Below are positions 42,585 to 53,390 of a stretch of DNA of 64,000 nucleotides, one piece after another. The stretch lies in contig CABSNK010000007.1 in NCBI GenBank assembly GCA_902479075.1, positions 25,389-89,388 of the forward strand, in the 5' to 3' direction. Origin of the DNA: an uncultured Collinsella sp. (GTDB taxonomy: Bacteria; Actinomycetota; Coriobacteriia; Coriobacteriales; Coriobacteriaceae). Under the pieces are notes generated by a model that made no database searches, was not told the DNA's origin, and was given only the letters and a program-made list of their open reading frames with translations. The stretch's first letter is position 1. Each line of letters starts with the position of its first letter. A program made the position numbers and the translations under genes.

Positions 42585-44588
42585 GTGGCTATCGCTATTG
42601 CTTTTATTACAATCACTTTTTCCATATTCGCACCTGGCTATTTATTAACCAAATGCCTCGGATACGACAATGTAAAATCGATAGCGATAGCACCTCCTGT
42701 TAGCTGCTGCATTCTCCTAACTTTAGGAGTAGTTCTTCATATACTCAGTATTAATGCAGGCATCATATCGATGCTCCTAATTCCAACGGCCGCTTTGCTT
42801 GTAATCTATTCGCTCATAAAACATAGATACGATTCCTCTAACAACAAAGCAGATCAACTTCTCATCCTGAGTCTTTACGTGCTTATTGGTATTCTATTGG
42901 TTCTCTTAGTTCTATTTAAGCACCAGCATGGCCTTGACGCATTTCAACCAGACAATGACAATGCGACTCATTTAGCCATAATTAAGAACATGGCATCGAG
43001 TAAAATCTTATCAGTCTTATCCACAAGCGCTTATTTTGATACCTCAGTCAGCCCGGATATAAATACTGCAGGTGTCTTTTACCCTTCTATATTTCATCTA
43101 CTCGCAGCACTTTCGATTTTCACTTCAGGCGTAGCTGTCCAGGCGGCTGAAAATATAACAGCAGCAGTAATCATCGCAATGGTATATACGTCGGGTTGTT
43201 ATGCGCTGTTCAGAGCAATTGAACCCAACAATAGAAACTTAACAATCGCTGGCGCCGTGGGCTGCCTGTTAATCGTAGGATTTCCCTGGAGATTCATTGT
43301 TTGGGGCCCGTTATACCCCAATTTATTGTCCCTTTCCCTAATTCCCGCAGCGCTCTCGGTGGAGATTGAAATCTGCAATACGATTAAAGAAAACAAACTG
43401 GAATTGTCTCAAGTTCTTTTGTTTTTGCTGACGATAATTGCAGTATGCGGATCACACCCAAATGGACTCTTTACCCTTGGTGTACTTAGTATTGGATTAT
43501 TGTCTGACACCCTATTTAGTAAAGTAAGAGCTACTAAAAAGGGGAAGTTCATTCCAGTATTTGCCACGCTTGGCTTCCTTGTCTGCGTCATAGCCATATG
43601 GACCATCTGTTTTCTGCTTCCAGCATTTCAAGGCGTTGTAAACTACAAATGGCCAGCAAATCAGACCTTACACAAGGCGGTCATTTCCCTTTTATTTTTT
43701 GGGTTTACCCGAGATTCTAGAGATCCAATTTTGCTAATCCTGCTCTGCATCGGAATAGTATGCATAATGCGAAGAAAAGAATTTCGCTGGATAGTTGCGT
43801 CTTATCTGCTTACCGCATTCATGTTTATTGTTGCAGTAAGCAGTGATGGAGTAGTAAAACAATATCTTTGTGGTTTTTGGTACTGCGATCATAATAGGAT
43901 TGCGGCCTGCACATCTTTAGCCGCTATGCCCTTAATCTGCATTGGACTAGCTTCATTATTTTCATTATTGGAAAATAAGGTATCGAATTGGCATAGCAAA
44001 AAAACCATAGGAACGCCAATAATAAAACTGAGCGTATCGGTTTTGATTATCCTGGTAGTCTGCTTCCCGTTTTTCGTTGATAATTGCCTGGGCTATCCAA
44101 CAACTTTTCAAGACTACACGAGGCTTCTTGATTACAAGTTTGACAAAAAGTCCCCAAGTGTTTATTCATCTGATGAAGTAGACTTTGTTGAGAAAGCTGA
44201 CAAGCTCATTAAACCTGAAACAAAAGTCATCAACATTCCATTTGATGGAAGCTGCTTTGCTTATGACATTCAAGATCTGAATATATATTATCGAGATCCA
44301 CACGTCAGCGGCGCAAAGAGTACTTCGGAGACAGAACATAGCTGGCTCTACAGAAAACAGTTGTCAAATTATCTGAACTGCCAGCAAATCAGAGATGCAC
44401 TTAAGAATGACCATATTGAATATGTTCTGATGCTTGATGACGGAGATTCTAAAGATGAACCAGAAAGATTCTTTATAGGTTATAACGAAAATGATTGGAG
44501 CGGCATAACATCGATTAACGAAAATACACCAGGTTTTAGCCTTGTCTTAGCAAAAGACGATATGAAGCTATATAAGATTGATTTTTAA
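42585..44588 (+). CDS. Polytopic membrane protein, GT-C-like (DUF6541 type)
   Basis: A 667-aa protein with at least ten hydrophobic segments over about residues 1-500, then a soluble C-terminal domain of about 150 aa. Between early helices it has DNDNATHLAIIKNM, a polar loop with acidic residues placed as in lipid-linked-sugar-dependent GT-C enzymes. It resembles the DUF6541 family of actinobacterial membrane proteins; activity is inferred. The start is GTG at 42585. GC is low. It may use a lipid-linked sugar made by the enzyme at 37698 to decorate the glycan. Confidence 0.6.
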   Translation: MAIAIAFITITFSIFAPGYLLTKCLGYDNVKSIAIAPPVSCCILLTLGVVLHILSINAGIISMLLIPTAALLVIYSLIKHRYDSSNNKADQLLILSLYVLIGILLVLLVLFKHQHGLDAFQPDNDNATHLAIIKNMASSKILSVLSTSAYFDTSVSPDINTAGVFYPSIFHLLAALSIFTSGVAVQAAENITAAVIIAMVYTSGCYALFRAIEPNNRNLTIAGAVGCLLIVGFPWRFIVWGPLYPNLLSLSLIPAALSVEIEICNTIKENKLELSQVLLFLLTIIAVCGSHPNGLFTLGVLSIGLLSDTLFSKVRATKKGKFIPVFATLGFLVCVIAIWTICFLLPAFQGVVNYKWPANQTLHKAVISLLFFGFTRDSRDPILLILLCIGIVCIMRRKEFRWIVASYLLTAFMFIVAVSSDGVVKQYLCGFWYCDHNRIAACTSLAAMPLICIGLASLFSLLENKVSNWHSKKTIGTPIIKLSVSVLIILVVCFPFFVDNCLGYPTTFQDYTRLLDYKFDKKSPSVYSSDEVDFVEKADKLIKPETKVINIPFDGSCFAYDIQDLNIYYRDPHVSGAKSTSETEHSWLYRKQLSNYLNCQQIRDALKNDHIEYVLMLDDGDSKDEPERFFIGYNENDWSGITSINENTPGFSLVLAKDDMKLYKIDF

Positions 44589-44889
44589 TAGCCCATACTG
44601 AGCATTCAATCGCCTGAACACTGCCGAATATCGCGAAACAGCACCGTTGTTATTACACTTGGGCACCGGGACCGACATTGGACTCGGTGCCTTTTATTGC
44701 TAGCGGCCGATCCCGCAGCGCCATCTCATCTTTGCATCGCCCATGCAACCCAGACCGCGCTGTACACGATTCTGTTATAGGACAGAAGCCAGAGAAAATG
44801 GACGGCATGAAGGTCGAATAGGGAATCTGGGAATCGCACGGAGTCGGAACCGTGTCGACCAATCGACAACAGATTCATGATAGTACCGG
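44589..44889. other. Intergenic 301 bp: terminator, otherwise no gene
   Basis: Between the GT-C-like gene and the acyltransferase gene the only clear element is the plus-strand terminator at 44662. A 69-codon minus frame (44653-44862) overlaps that hairpin, has no recognisable domain and no supporting start, and is not called. Confidence 0.6.
44662..44698 (+). terminator. Terminator after the GT-C-like gene
   Basis: GGCACCG (44662-44668) pairs with CGGTGCC (44685-44691), followed by TTTTATT. Confidence 0.75.
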
Positions 44890-46002
44890 CTATTTAGCAG
44901 CTTGAGCTTTAGACATCAGAAACCGTATCAAACGTTGCACTAACAACGCGATGCAGACGTCAGCAAGTATTCGAACAAAAAGCACACCAAGCCACGCCAG
45001 CCCTTGGCCACGAGCGCCAGCCGTTTCTACGATTTGCCCCCATCTTAATATGTCATCTTCTGCAACATGAACCATCAGTACATACAGCGTAAGAGAACCT
45101 AACCGGCTAAGAGTTTTCCATAATTTTGAGGAATTATGCCCTCCCTGTTCGATCAACGCCAAAAACAAAACGAGGCACAGAGAGCTTGCGATTGCACCAG
45201 CGATATTGCGAACAAAATCAACAACTGACCTTCCGTAATCACACATGGCCATCGAAAATCCATTAAAACCAACAACAGCCCAGAGCCAAGCAACAAACAA
45301 CGCAGGAATTACGAATTCAGCACCGATTTTCTCGGTAAACCAGCCACGTTTATTTGCATAAGTTCCCAACATTACAAAGGGAACGGCGCACAATCCACTT
45401 TGAATATCGAAAGGAAGGAAGACTACGTGAGCAGAAAGTAGTCCCAAAAAGAAACACAGGATGGAAAGCAATATCGGTCGTTTTGTCTTAAACAGTTTGA
45501 TCGCAATCATTCTCGCCCAGAATAACGCAAGAAGAAACCATGTTCCACCGATACGCACACGCAAAGGCCAAACTGCAAGTTCAGCCGAGGGGACATCGCC
45601 CGCGCCATACACACTAGCAGAGAGCCAATCCTTGAAGAGTTGCTTCGTTGATCCCATATCATGCAGAAAGAGGTTTGATGCGCACATAAAAGCGATTATG
45701 AGAATTGAAGAAACCGCATAAGGAATGATCAACGCCCTGACCTCCTTTGCAAGATCATAACGTCTATCGACATGTAAGAAATAACCACTCGTTACGAAAA
45801 AGACTGGTAGATGAAAAGTAAACGCCGAAGCGAATATGAACTGTGCTCCGGTACCTAAGCCCAAAAAGCGAATCGCAGTATGGCCTGCGATGACCGCGAT
45901 AATTGCAAGTGCCTTGGCAACGTCAATAAACTCAATCCTGTGCTTAATTTCTTTATTCGAAATACTTGATGCCAATTGAATCCCATCTATCGAAGCACGC
46001 AT
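44890..46002 (-). CDS. Membrane acyltransferase (acyltransferase family 3)
   Basis: A 370-aa polytopic protein. The family-3 signature EFIDVAKALAIIAVIAGHTAIRF is near the N-terminus, with a conserved His in the first helix region. FTFHLPVFFVTSGYFLH and GGTWFLLALFWARM follow among about ten helices. Such enzymes O-acetylate or otherwise acylate surface polysaccharides. The substrate is not evident; the neighbours suggest the glycan made here. Confidence 0.85.
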   Translation of the reverse strand: MRASIDGIQLASSISNKEIKHRIEFIDVAKALAIIAVIAGHTAIRFLGLGTGAQFIFASAFTFHLPVFFVTSGYFLHVDRRYDLAKEVRALIIPYAVSSILIIAFMCASNLFLHDMGSTKQLFKDWLSASVYGAGDVPSAELAVWPLRVRIGGTWFLLALFWARMIAIKLFKTKRPILLSILCFFLGLLSAHVVFLPFDIQSGLCAVPFVMLGTYANKRGWFTEKIGAEFVIPALFVAWLWAVVGFNGFSMAMCDYGRSVVDFVRNIAGAIASSLCLVLFLALIEQGGHNSSKLWKTLSRLGSLTLYVLMVHVAEDDILRWGQIVETAGARGQGLAWLGVLFVRILADVCIALLVQRLIRFLMSKAQAAK

Positions 46003-46120
46003 GACGTGCGAGGGCGCGAACAGCCGAAATTACTAGCGTGAACGCAGTCTACGCCCCGTCAAATTAACATAACAAAACAGGCAGCATGGTAACGAACGCT
46101 CCAATATCAAACAGCAAATG

Positions 46121-46444
46121 CTATTTATCTAAAGCAACCGCCTGAACAAGAGAGTTTAACCGTTCCTCCAACTTGGCCAAGCGCAGTGAATTGCAGAAAT
46201 CCCGCACAACGAGAACGGCAATCACGTACAAAAAAACTAAGTTCGAAGGCGAAACAAAACCAAAAAGGGCTGAACAAGCGATTGCTATTTCAGGAAAAAT
46301 GCCGAGAATCACAAAGCTCAAGCTAAACAACAGCCAGAATAGCGAATCCAGAGCTTGCATCTGGGACATCTTAAGCTTTCGGACTACAAATAACAAAACA
46401 ACGGCAGCGCTGACAATTAGCAACACGCGAAGTGATATAGACAT
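46121..46444 (-). CDS. DUF2304 membrane protein
   Basis: Small membrane protein with three hydrophobic segments and a polar C-terminus. The call rests on length (107 aa from the ATG at 46444, AGGTGA upstream) and on the pattern LDSLFWLLFSLSFVILGIFPEI and the NLVFLYVIAVLVVRDF segment. DUF2304 genes commonly sit directly after a DPM-like GT2 gene, as here (5 nt). They are thought to partner the glycosyltransferase in the membrane. Function is otherwise unknown. Confidence 0.72.
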   Translation of the reverse strand: MSISLRVLLIVSAAVVLLFVVRKLKMSQMQALDSLFWLLFSLSFVILGIFPEIAIACSALFGFVSPSNLVFLYVIAVLVVRDFCNSLRLAKLEERLNSLVQAVALDK

Positions 46445-46449
46445 AACGA

Positions 46450-47142
46450 TCACCTAAACCACTGAACAATAAGAAGCGTTACGAATACCCGGAGCATATA
46501 CTGCATAGATTTAACCGGATTTAAGTAGCTCTCTCCACCTTGGCGTTCACGCATCGAGACCTGAACTTCGGAGACCGAGTATCCTTGTTTTAAAAACAAA
46601 GCAAGTGACTCTGGCTCGGGATTAAGAGTGTTGTCGTAATAGTATCTTTCGAGTACAGGACGGCCAAACAGTCTGAAGCCAGATGTGGGATCACTAATGC
46701 GATGACCAGTCAGCATCTTAATCAATACAGTGATCATGCGTGAACCAACCATGCGCATCGATTTATCTTTGCGGACAGTCAGAAACCTAGAACCGATGAC
46801 GATATCTGAACCAGTCTTTACTGCTTTCTCAACAAGAGCATCCAAATACTCAGGACGATGTTGCCCGTCAGCATCAAACTGAACCATATAGTCATATCCA
46901 TGATCGACAGCATATCGAGCCGCGGTCTGAAATCCAACCGTAAGACCACAGTTAATTGGCATGTTAATAATATTGCAGCCGATATTCTCGCAGATAGAAA
47001 GCGTGCGGTCATGAGATCCGTCATTAATAACTACAAAATCAAACCTAGGCGCGACTTGCCTAAGCTCGATTATGGTGTTTTCTATGCACTCTTCCTCATT
47101 ATATGCCGGAATGGCAACAAGGGTTTTTGGACAATAGGACAC
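46450..47142 (-). CDS. GT2 glycosyltransferase, DPM1-like
   Basis: A 230-aa single-domain GT-A enzyme. TLVAIPAYNEEECIENTI starts the fold, DFVVINDGSHDRTLSI follows, then MVQFDADGQHRPEYLDAL supplies the metal-binding DAD and RISDPTSGFRLFGRPVLERY the acceptor motif. It lacks the C-terminal transmembrane helices of the 37698 enzyme; the adjacent DUF2304 protein probably anchors it. The start is a GTG at 47142. Predicted to make a polyprenyl-phosphate-linked sugar. Confidence 0.85.
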   Translation of the reverse strand: MSYCPKTLVAIPAYNEEECIENTIIELRQVAPRFDFVVINDGSHDRTLSICENIGCNIINMPINCGLTVGFQTAARYAVDHGYDYMVQFDADGQHRPEYLDALVEKAVKTGSDIVIGSRFLTVRKDKSMRMVGSRMITVLIKMLTGHRISDPTSGFRLFGRPVLERYYYDNTLNPEPESLALFLKQGYSVSEVQVSMRERQGGESYLNPVKSMQYMLRVFVTLLIVQWFR

Positions 47143-47421
47143 GCAAATCCATTCTCGCTGTTATTAATATCCCCAACATATTAGCGTACGCAATCAACGA
47201 ATATGCACATTAGCCGAATTTAACATCCCGCCAAGAAGACGCCAAGCATCCGAACAAAGAACAGGCAGCAGAAGTAAGGCGAATACTTAAACGGGCAAAC
47301 CCAGGTGTGTGTCCACAACGAGTAATGAGTCGAATCCAAGCCGGTGCCTGACGGAAAAACAAATTCACGCTATAACATTAGACAGAAAACTAAAAACTCA
47401 ATAAATAGGTTGCTAGCGAAA

Positions 47422-47748
47422 CTATAATGTCGTAACTATTTTATGAACTGGCCATAACGATTCAATCATTTTGTAAGTGGACATCGGCAAAATCAAATTT
47501 GTAGAAACGCCTCCATTTGTTACCTCGACTATCTCTTCAATCTCCTCAGCCTTATCTACAACCAAGAATGAAATATCGGCGTAGTCAAACTCAAGATTCT
47601 CTAGCAGACGCCATTCTCTTTCATGGGAATAATCAAGGTAGTCTTGTTCGAATCCATTCTTTTTGAATTCAGCTTTCGTATCCTCCGGTGCATACTTCGG
47701 AACAAAAGGCGTGAAATAGGGACTGGGGACAAAAAGTTGGACCTTCAA
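47422..47748 (-). pseudogene. Gene fragment with HEREWR motif, probably 5'-truncated
   Basis: A 108-codon frame of unknown function. The block YLDYSHEREWRLLENLEFDYADISFLVVDKAEEIEEIV recalls the C-terminal part of larger DUF2971- or AbiGi-like proteins, but this is weak. The apparent N-terminus is formed by the repeat-like sequence at 47719-47753 (a TTG start without a good ribosome site), so the original 5' part is probably lost. It stands alone in a low-GC stretch and looks like a remnant. Confidence 0.45.
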
Positions 47749-47753
47749 GGTCC
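47739..47753. repeat. 15-bp near-perfect palindrome
   Basis: GGACCTTCAAGGTCC, with 7-bp arms about one base. It abuts GGGGACAAAAAG and lies at the 5' edge of the truncated gene. Confidence 0.6.
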
Positions 47754-48222
47754 GGTTTGAAGCCTCCCATTTTTCGTGTCCAAGAAATGGGAGGCAGTTC
47801 AGGAGGGGCCGCAGGGGCGCTCGGCTAACTGCGGGAATGGCCTATTTACTCAATGTGCTCGGCCGAGATTGGAAATCAACCGTAAAGCAACAACCCCAAT
47901 TGTTGGGTTAAAACAATTTACGAAATACAATCCTGAGCCAACCCCACAAAATCTCTCGCTAATCGAAATGAAGACAACTGCATTGCCATGCTAAACGGAC
48001 TTGAGCGATCTGCTGAAAAGAAGGTATTTCTTCTTACCGCAAATGCGGAGACAAAGATATCAACGTGAGCTTACCTTCATCTAAGTGGCCTCAAAACAAA
48101 AATGTCAACCTTATCAAACAAAATCACTAATTACCTCCTTTCGATAAAGTTGCATTTGGATAATAAAACCGGGAAAATATTTCATAGTAAGTTATTCCCG
48201 CACCCATCAGAGGTTATAAAAC
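47749..48222. other. Intergenic 474 bp, no supported gene
   Basis: Between the gene fragment and the glycosyltransferase at 48223. The left end holds two inverted repeats (47739-47753 and 47762-47795). A 72-codon plus frame (47776-47994) starts inside the second repeat and resembles nothing I recognise. The rest is AT-rich with no hairpin-plus-U-tract. It reads like decayed mobile or accessory DNA. Confidence 0.5.
47762..47795. repeat. Inverted repeat, 11-bp perfect arms
   Basis: GCCTCCCATTT (47762-47772) and AAATGGGAGGC (47785-47795) around a 12-nt loop. No U-tract follows, so a terminator role is doubtful; it could be part of a decayed mobile element. Confidence 0.7.
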
Positions 48223-49200
48223 ATGAAGGTTTCGGTCATTGTTCCTGTATACAATGTCGAGCAGTATCTTGCGCGATGCCTCGACAGCATACTTGCTCAG
48301 ACGTACGACGATTACGAAATCATTTGCGTAAATGATTGCAGTCCGGATAACAGCTCAACGATACTGAGCGAGTATGTTTCAAAGCATTCGGACCGCATTA
48401 AGGTAATCACTAACGAAGTCAATCTTGGCCTGGGCCTTTCAAGAGAGAAGGCCCTTGGAGTTGCTTGTGGCGAATTCGTCATGTTCATCGATAGCGACGA
48501 CTACATCAAGCCCGATTACCTGCAGCACTATCTCGATGCTACAAAAGACGGCGACTACGACATTGTGGTTGGAGGGTATATTCGAGACATCGACGGCAAG
48601 CTGACCGAACATTACCTAAGCGATACGGTCTGGAGCTCCACCACCTATGCCATCGCTTGTGCGAAACTATACCGGCGGTCTTTCATATCGGAGAATGACC
48701 TGCACTTCACATCAATCAAATGCGGTGAAGACATCTACTTCAGTCTATCAGCATTTTATTGCAACGCTAAAACTAAAGTAATTCAATACGCGGGCTACTA
48801 TTACGTGCTGAACCCCGGCTCAATCACTGGTTCAATGAACTACAAAAAGAACCACGAGAGAATTATGGCCGAGCTCTTTGACACCTTCCTCAAAAACCAT
48901 GAGCTGAGCAGCATCCCCCAGGACAGACAGGACGTTATCGAGTACACCTATCTCGCCAATATGATTAATGCCCTCATTTCGTTCAATCATGGATGCGGCA
49001 TTTCCCTTATGAAAGAGAAGTACGCTTTTGCAAAGGCAGACGCAGAGTCAAAGTTCCCCAACTACCTATCCAACCAATACGTTGGACTGTTGAAGCCTAA
49101 GGGCCAAAGAACAAAAATCCGACTTGGAGTCGGAGTGGTAATTCTTCTTGAGAAAATTCATATGGCTCGCTTCCTCTTCTATCTTATTGCCCTCATTTAG
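48223..49200 (+). CDS. GT2 family glycosyltransferase
   Basis: A 325-aa GT-A enzyme of the capsule/EPS type. VSVIVPVYNVEQYLARCLDSILAQTYDDYEIICVNDCSPDNSS opens the fold, and FVMFIDSDDYIKPDYL carries the DSD metal site. AIACAKLYRRSFISENDLHF and CGEDIYFSL are also typical. The C-terminal 30 residues are hydrophobic and may contact the membrane. A GT4 gene follows after 16 nt, so the two are probably one transcript. Confidence 0.88.
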   Translation: MKVSVIVPVYNVEQYLARCLDSILAQTYDDYEIICVNDCSPDNSSTILSEYVSKHSDRIKVITNEVNLGLGLSREKALGVACGEFVMFIDSDDYIKPDYLQHYLDATKDGDYDIVVGGYIRDIDGKLTEHYLSDTVWSSTTYAIACAKLYRRSFISENDLHFTSIKCGEDIYFSLSAFYCNAKTKVIQYAGYYYVLNPGSITGSMNYKKNHERIMAELFDTFLKNHELSSIPQDRQDVIEYTYLANMINALISFNHGCGISLMKEKYAFAKADAESKFPNYLSNQYVGLLKPKGQRTKIRLGVGVVILLEKIHMARFLFYLIALI

Positions 49201-49216
49201 ATAAGGAACGAATAAG

Positions 49217-50359
49217 GTGCTCGACCACATAGCTATATTTTCCGCCTTTTACCCACCACACCTTGGCGGAGTTGAACAGTTTACTCATAACCTTGCAACA
49301 CAGTTGACAACACAAAACATCAAAGTAACTGTGGTGACATCCTCAACCGAAGGACTCTTCCGGATTTCAGATGGAGAGGTAACGGTTATTGGAATTCCTT
49401 CGAAATCAATCATGGGCGACCGTTTTCCTCTAATGATTCCTTCGAAGGCCACTTTCAAGCAGATTAAAGAGCTTACAGAGGCTCCATTTGATGGCATTGT
49501 CATCAACACGCGATACTATCCGATTTGTCTTCTGGGATGTCGCATTGCAAGCGCCCACAACCTGAGACCCGTTCTAATCGATCACAGTTCGGGTCCAATT
49601 TCTAACGAAAAGTCTCCTCTGGGACTCGCGATGCGTACTTATGAGGCAATCAACAATCGTCTGATTAGGTCCAAAAGGCCTATCGGCTGCTCAGTTTCAG
49701 AGCGAGGGCTATCTTGGCTTAAGAGCATAGGCTTTGATGCCCAAGCTGTTATACCGAACTCAATCGACTGCGCTGAATATAGGAGCACGGCCAAACCGGA
49801 CAGCTACAGAGAGCTCCTATCGCTGACCGACAACGAATTTCTTGTCACATATGCCGGAAGATTGATCCCCGAAAAGGGCCTGCCCAAACTTCTGGGGGCA
49901 GTATCCTCCCTCAACGCCGCGGGAGCATGCGTCCATCTTGCAGTCGCGGGAAGTGGCCCTCTTGAGGACAGACTCTTTGAAAACCATAAGACATGGCTTC
50001 ATTATATGGGGCGTCTGTCAAAGCAGGAGCTGTCGGGACTACTGAGAGACTCTGACTGTTTTTGCCTTCCCACTGAGTATCCAGAGGGGCTTCCAACGGT
50101 TCTTCTGGAGGCGGCAGCCCAGCATTGTGCGATTGTCGTCTCGGATTGTGCCGGAGCAAGAGAGGTCGTTCCGTCCAAGGAGTACGGCACCGTGCTTAGC
50201 GTAGTAAGCGAGGATGAGATCGCAAAGGCGATCCTTGCTTACTGTAACGATTGCGGTGCGGCCACGACGTGCGGCGATAACGCGGCGCTTCATATTGAGC
50301 ATTGCTTCTCATGGGTGGCAACCGCAAAAAAGCTCATCAAAATCTTAGACGCCTCTTGA
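49217..50359 (+). CDS. GT4 family glycosyltransferase
   Basis: GT-B retaining enzyme, 380 aa from a GTG. The N-terminal FSAFYPPHLGGVEQFTHNLA is the usual GT4 acceptor loop. VTYAGRLIPEKGLPKLLGAV, LAVAGSGPLEDRLF and the EX7E-type donor motif EYPEGLPTVLLEAAAQHCAIVVSDCAGAREVV are intact. Donor and acceptor cannot be named. Confidence 0.88.
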   Translation: MLDHIAIFSAFYPPHLGGVEQFTHNLATQLTTQNIKVTVVTSSTEGLFRISDGEVTVIGIPSKSIMGDRFPLMIPSKATFKQIKELTEAPFDGIVINTRYYPICLLGCRIASAHNLRPVLIDHSSGPISNEKSPLGLAMRTYEAINNRLIRSKRPIGCSVSERGLSWLKSIGFDAQAVIPNSIDCAEYRSTAKPDSYRELLSLTDNEFLVTYAGRLIPEKGLPKLLGAVSSLNAAGACVHLAVAGSGPLEDRLFENHKTWLHYMGRLSKQELSGLLRDSDCFCLPTEYPEGLPTVLLEAAAQHCAIVVSDCAGAREVVPSKEYGTVLSVVSEDEIAKAILAYCNDCGAATTCGDNAALHIEHCFSWVATAKKLIKILDAS

Positions 50360-50377
50360 GGTTACGTACCAATTTAA

Positions 50378-50418
50378 ACTGCCTTGGTGCAACTCTGAAC
50401 AGTACGCACCAAGGCAGT
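50378..50418. terminator. Bidirectional terminator between convergent glycosyltransferases
   Basis: Perfect 13-bp arms ACTGCCTTGGTGC (50378-50390) and the inverse (50406-50418). U-rich sequence follows on the minus side (TTTAAATT). Confidence 0.75.
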
Positions 50419-50426
50419 CCGATTGA

Positions 50427-51422
50427 TTATTTTGAGGCTCTAAGTATCATCTTTCGCTCAATCAGGGGCATCAAGCCTAACACATTAGCAATGCGCTTGA
50501 CGAACAGCTTGATACGTAAGTTGAGCAATTGCGCAGAGGATACTTCCAGGCGGTAATCGAGTTCTTCTTCCAATTTCTTAACGCTGACATCCGCTCGGAA
50601 AGCAAGATCAAAAAAGAATTCAGCCTGCTTTGCCCTCAAAGAAGCATGGAACTCCGAGGGCATTTTTGAAATCAGCTCATCGATCATTCCTAGCATTCTC
50701 TTATCGAACTTAGCAGTTGCAACCGCATTTGCCGAACGCCTGCCAGTCCATGAGGAGGCAACAGCAACACGATACAACCCCAAAACCTCAGGAAGGCAGA
50801 CAACGGAACCGCATGTTGAGAGATAAAGCATCATGGGCCAATCACCTACAGGGCAATTGCTAGGCCGCCACTGCAAGTAATTCTTCATATCGGTCGTTCT
50901 GGAAAAATAGCCACAAGTCGGCAGTGCGGCTCCGCCACGCATTATGAGGTCTTGCGTTGAAAAAGTCATCACTTCGGCACAGTCGCTGGCAATGCCATCA
51001 ATTTTGCCCGCAGTGTCGTTGTAAAGCTCTGCCGAGTGAGCACACAAAGCGACCCCGGCGTGAGACTCCATGTAGTCAAATTGCGTTTGAAGTTTGTCCG
51101 TGCCAATCCACGCGTCGTCACACTCAAGCTCGGCAATGTACTTTCCAGTTGCGGCAGGAACCAGAAAGTCACACAAAGGCGACTTCCCCTTTGAAAACTG
51201 ATTTTCACCTGGGAAAATACACTTAATGATGTCTGGATGTTGTTCCTGATATCGAGAAATCAAATCTCGAGATGCGTCCGTCGACTTATCGTCATAAATT
51301 AAAATTTCAAACGGAAATGAAGTCTGCTGAGAGAGGACAGACTCAATCGCTTGAGAGAGATACCTCTCGTGGTTGTAGCAGATCATCAGGACGCTGACCT
51401 GAACATCATTACTTTGCGACAT
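50427..51422 (-). CDS. GT2 family glycosyltransferase
   Basis: A 331-aa GT-A protein, last gene of the wzx-to-rfbB unit. The start at 51422 (MSQSNDVQVSVLM) is preferred over an upstream TTG. VSVLMICYNHERYLSQAIESVLSQQTSFPFEILIYDDKSTDAS and YIAELECDDAWIGTDKLQ give the fold and the metal site. The helical C-terminus is basic (LRIKLFVKRIANVLG). GC is lower than in rfbB next to it. Probably transfers the dTDP-derived sugar made by its operon, though this is only positional. Confidence 0.85.
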   Translation of the reverse strand: MSQSNDVQVSVLMICYNHERYLSQAIESVLSQQTSFPFEILIYDDKSTDASRDLISRYQEQHPDIIKCIFPGENQFSKGKSPLCDFLVPAATGKYIAELECDDAWIGTDKLQTQFDYMESHAGVALCAHSAELYNDTAGKIDGIASDCAEVMTFSTQDLIMRGGAALPTCGYFSRTTDMKNYLQWRPSNCPVGDWPMMLYLSTCGSVVCLPEVLGLYRVAVASSWTGRRSANAVATAKFDKRMLGMIDELISKMPSEFHASLRAKQAEFFFDLAFRADVSVKKLEEELDYRLEVSSAQLLNLRIKLFVKRIANVLGLMPLIERKMILRASK

Positions 51423-51480
51423 GGTAAAATCCAATTCCAATTCTGAGCAGAGAATTCCAGGTTAGAGAGACGAATCGCCT

Positions 51481-53386
<1,906 letters not shown>

Positions 53387-53390
53387 AACC

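Noticed and set aside
44653..44862. 69-codon minus-strand ORF
   Set aside because: Overlaps a terminator; no ribosome site and no similarity that I recognise.
47776..47994. 72-codon plus-strand ORF
   Set aside because: Starts inside an inverted repeat and shows no protein-like pattern.
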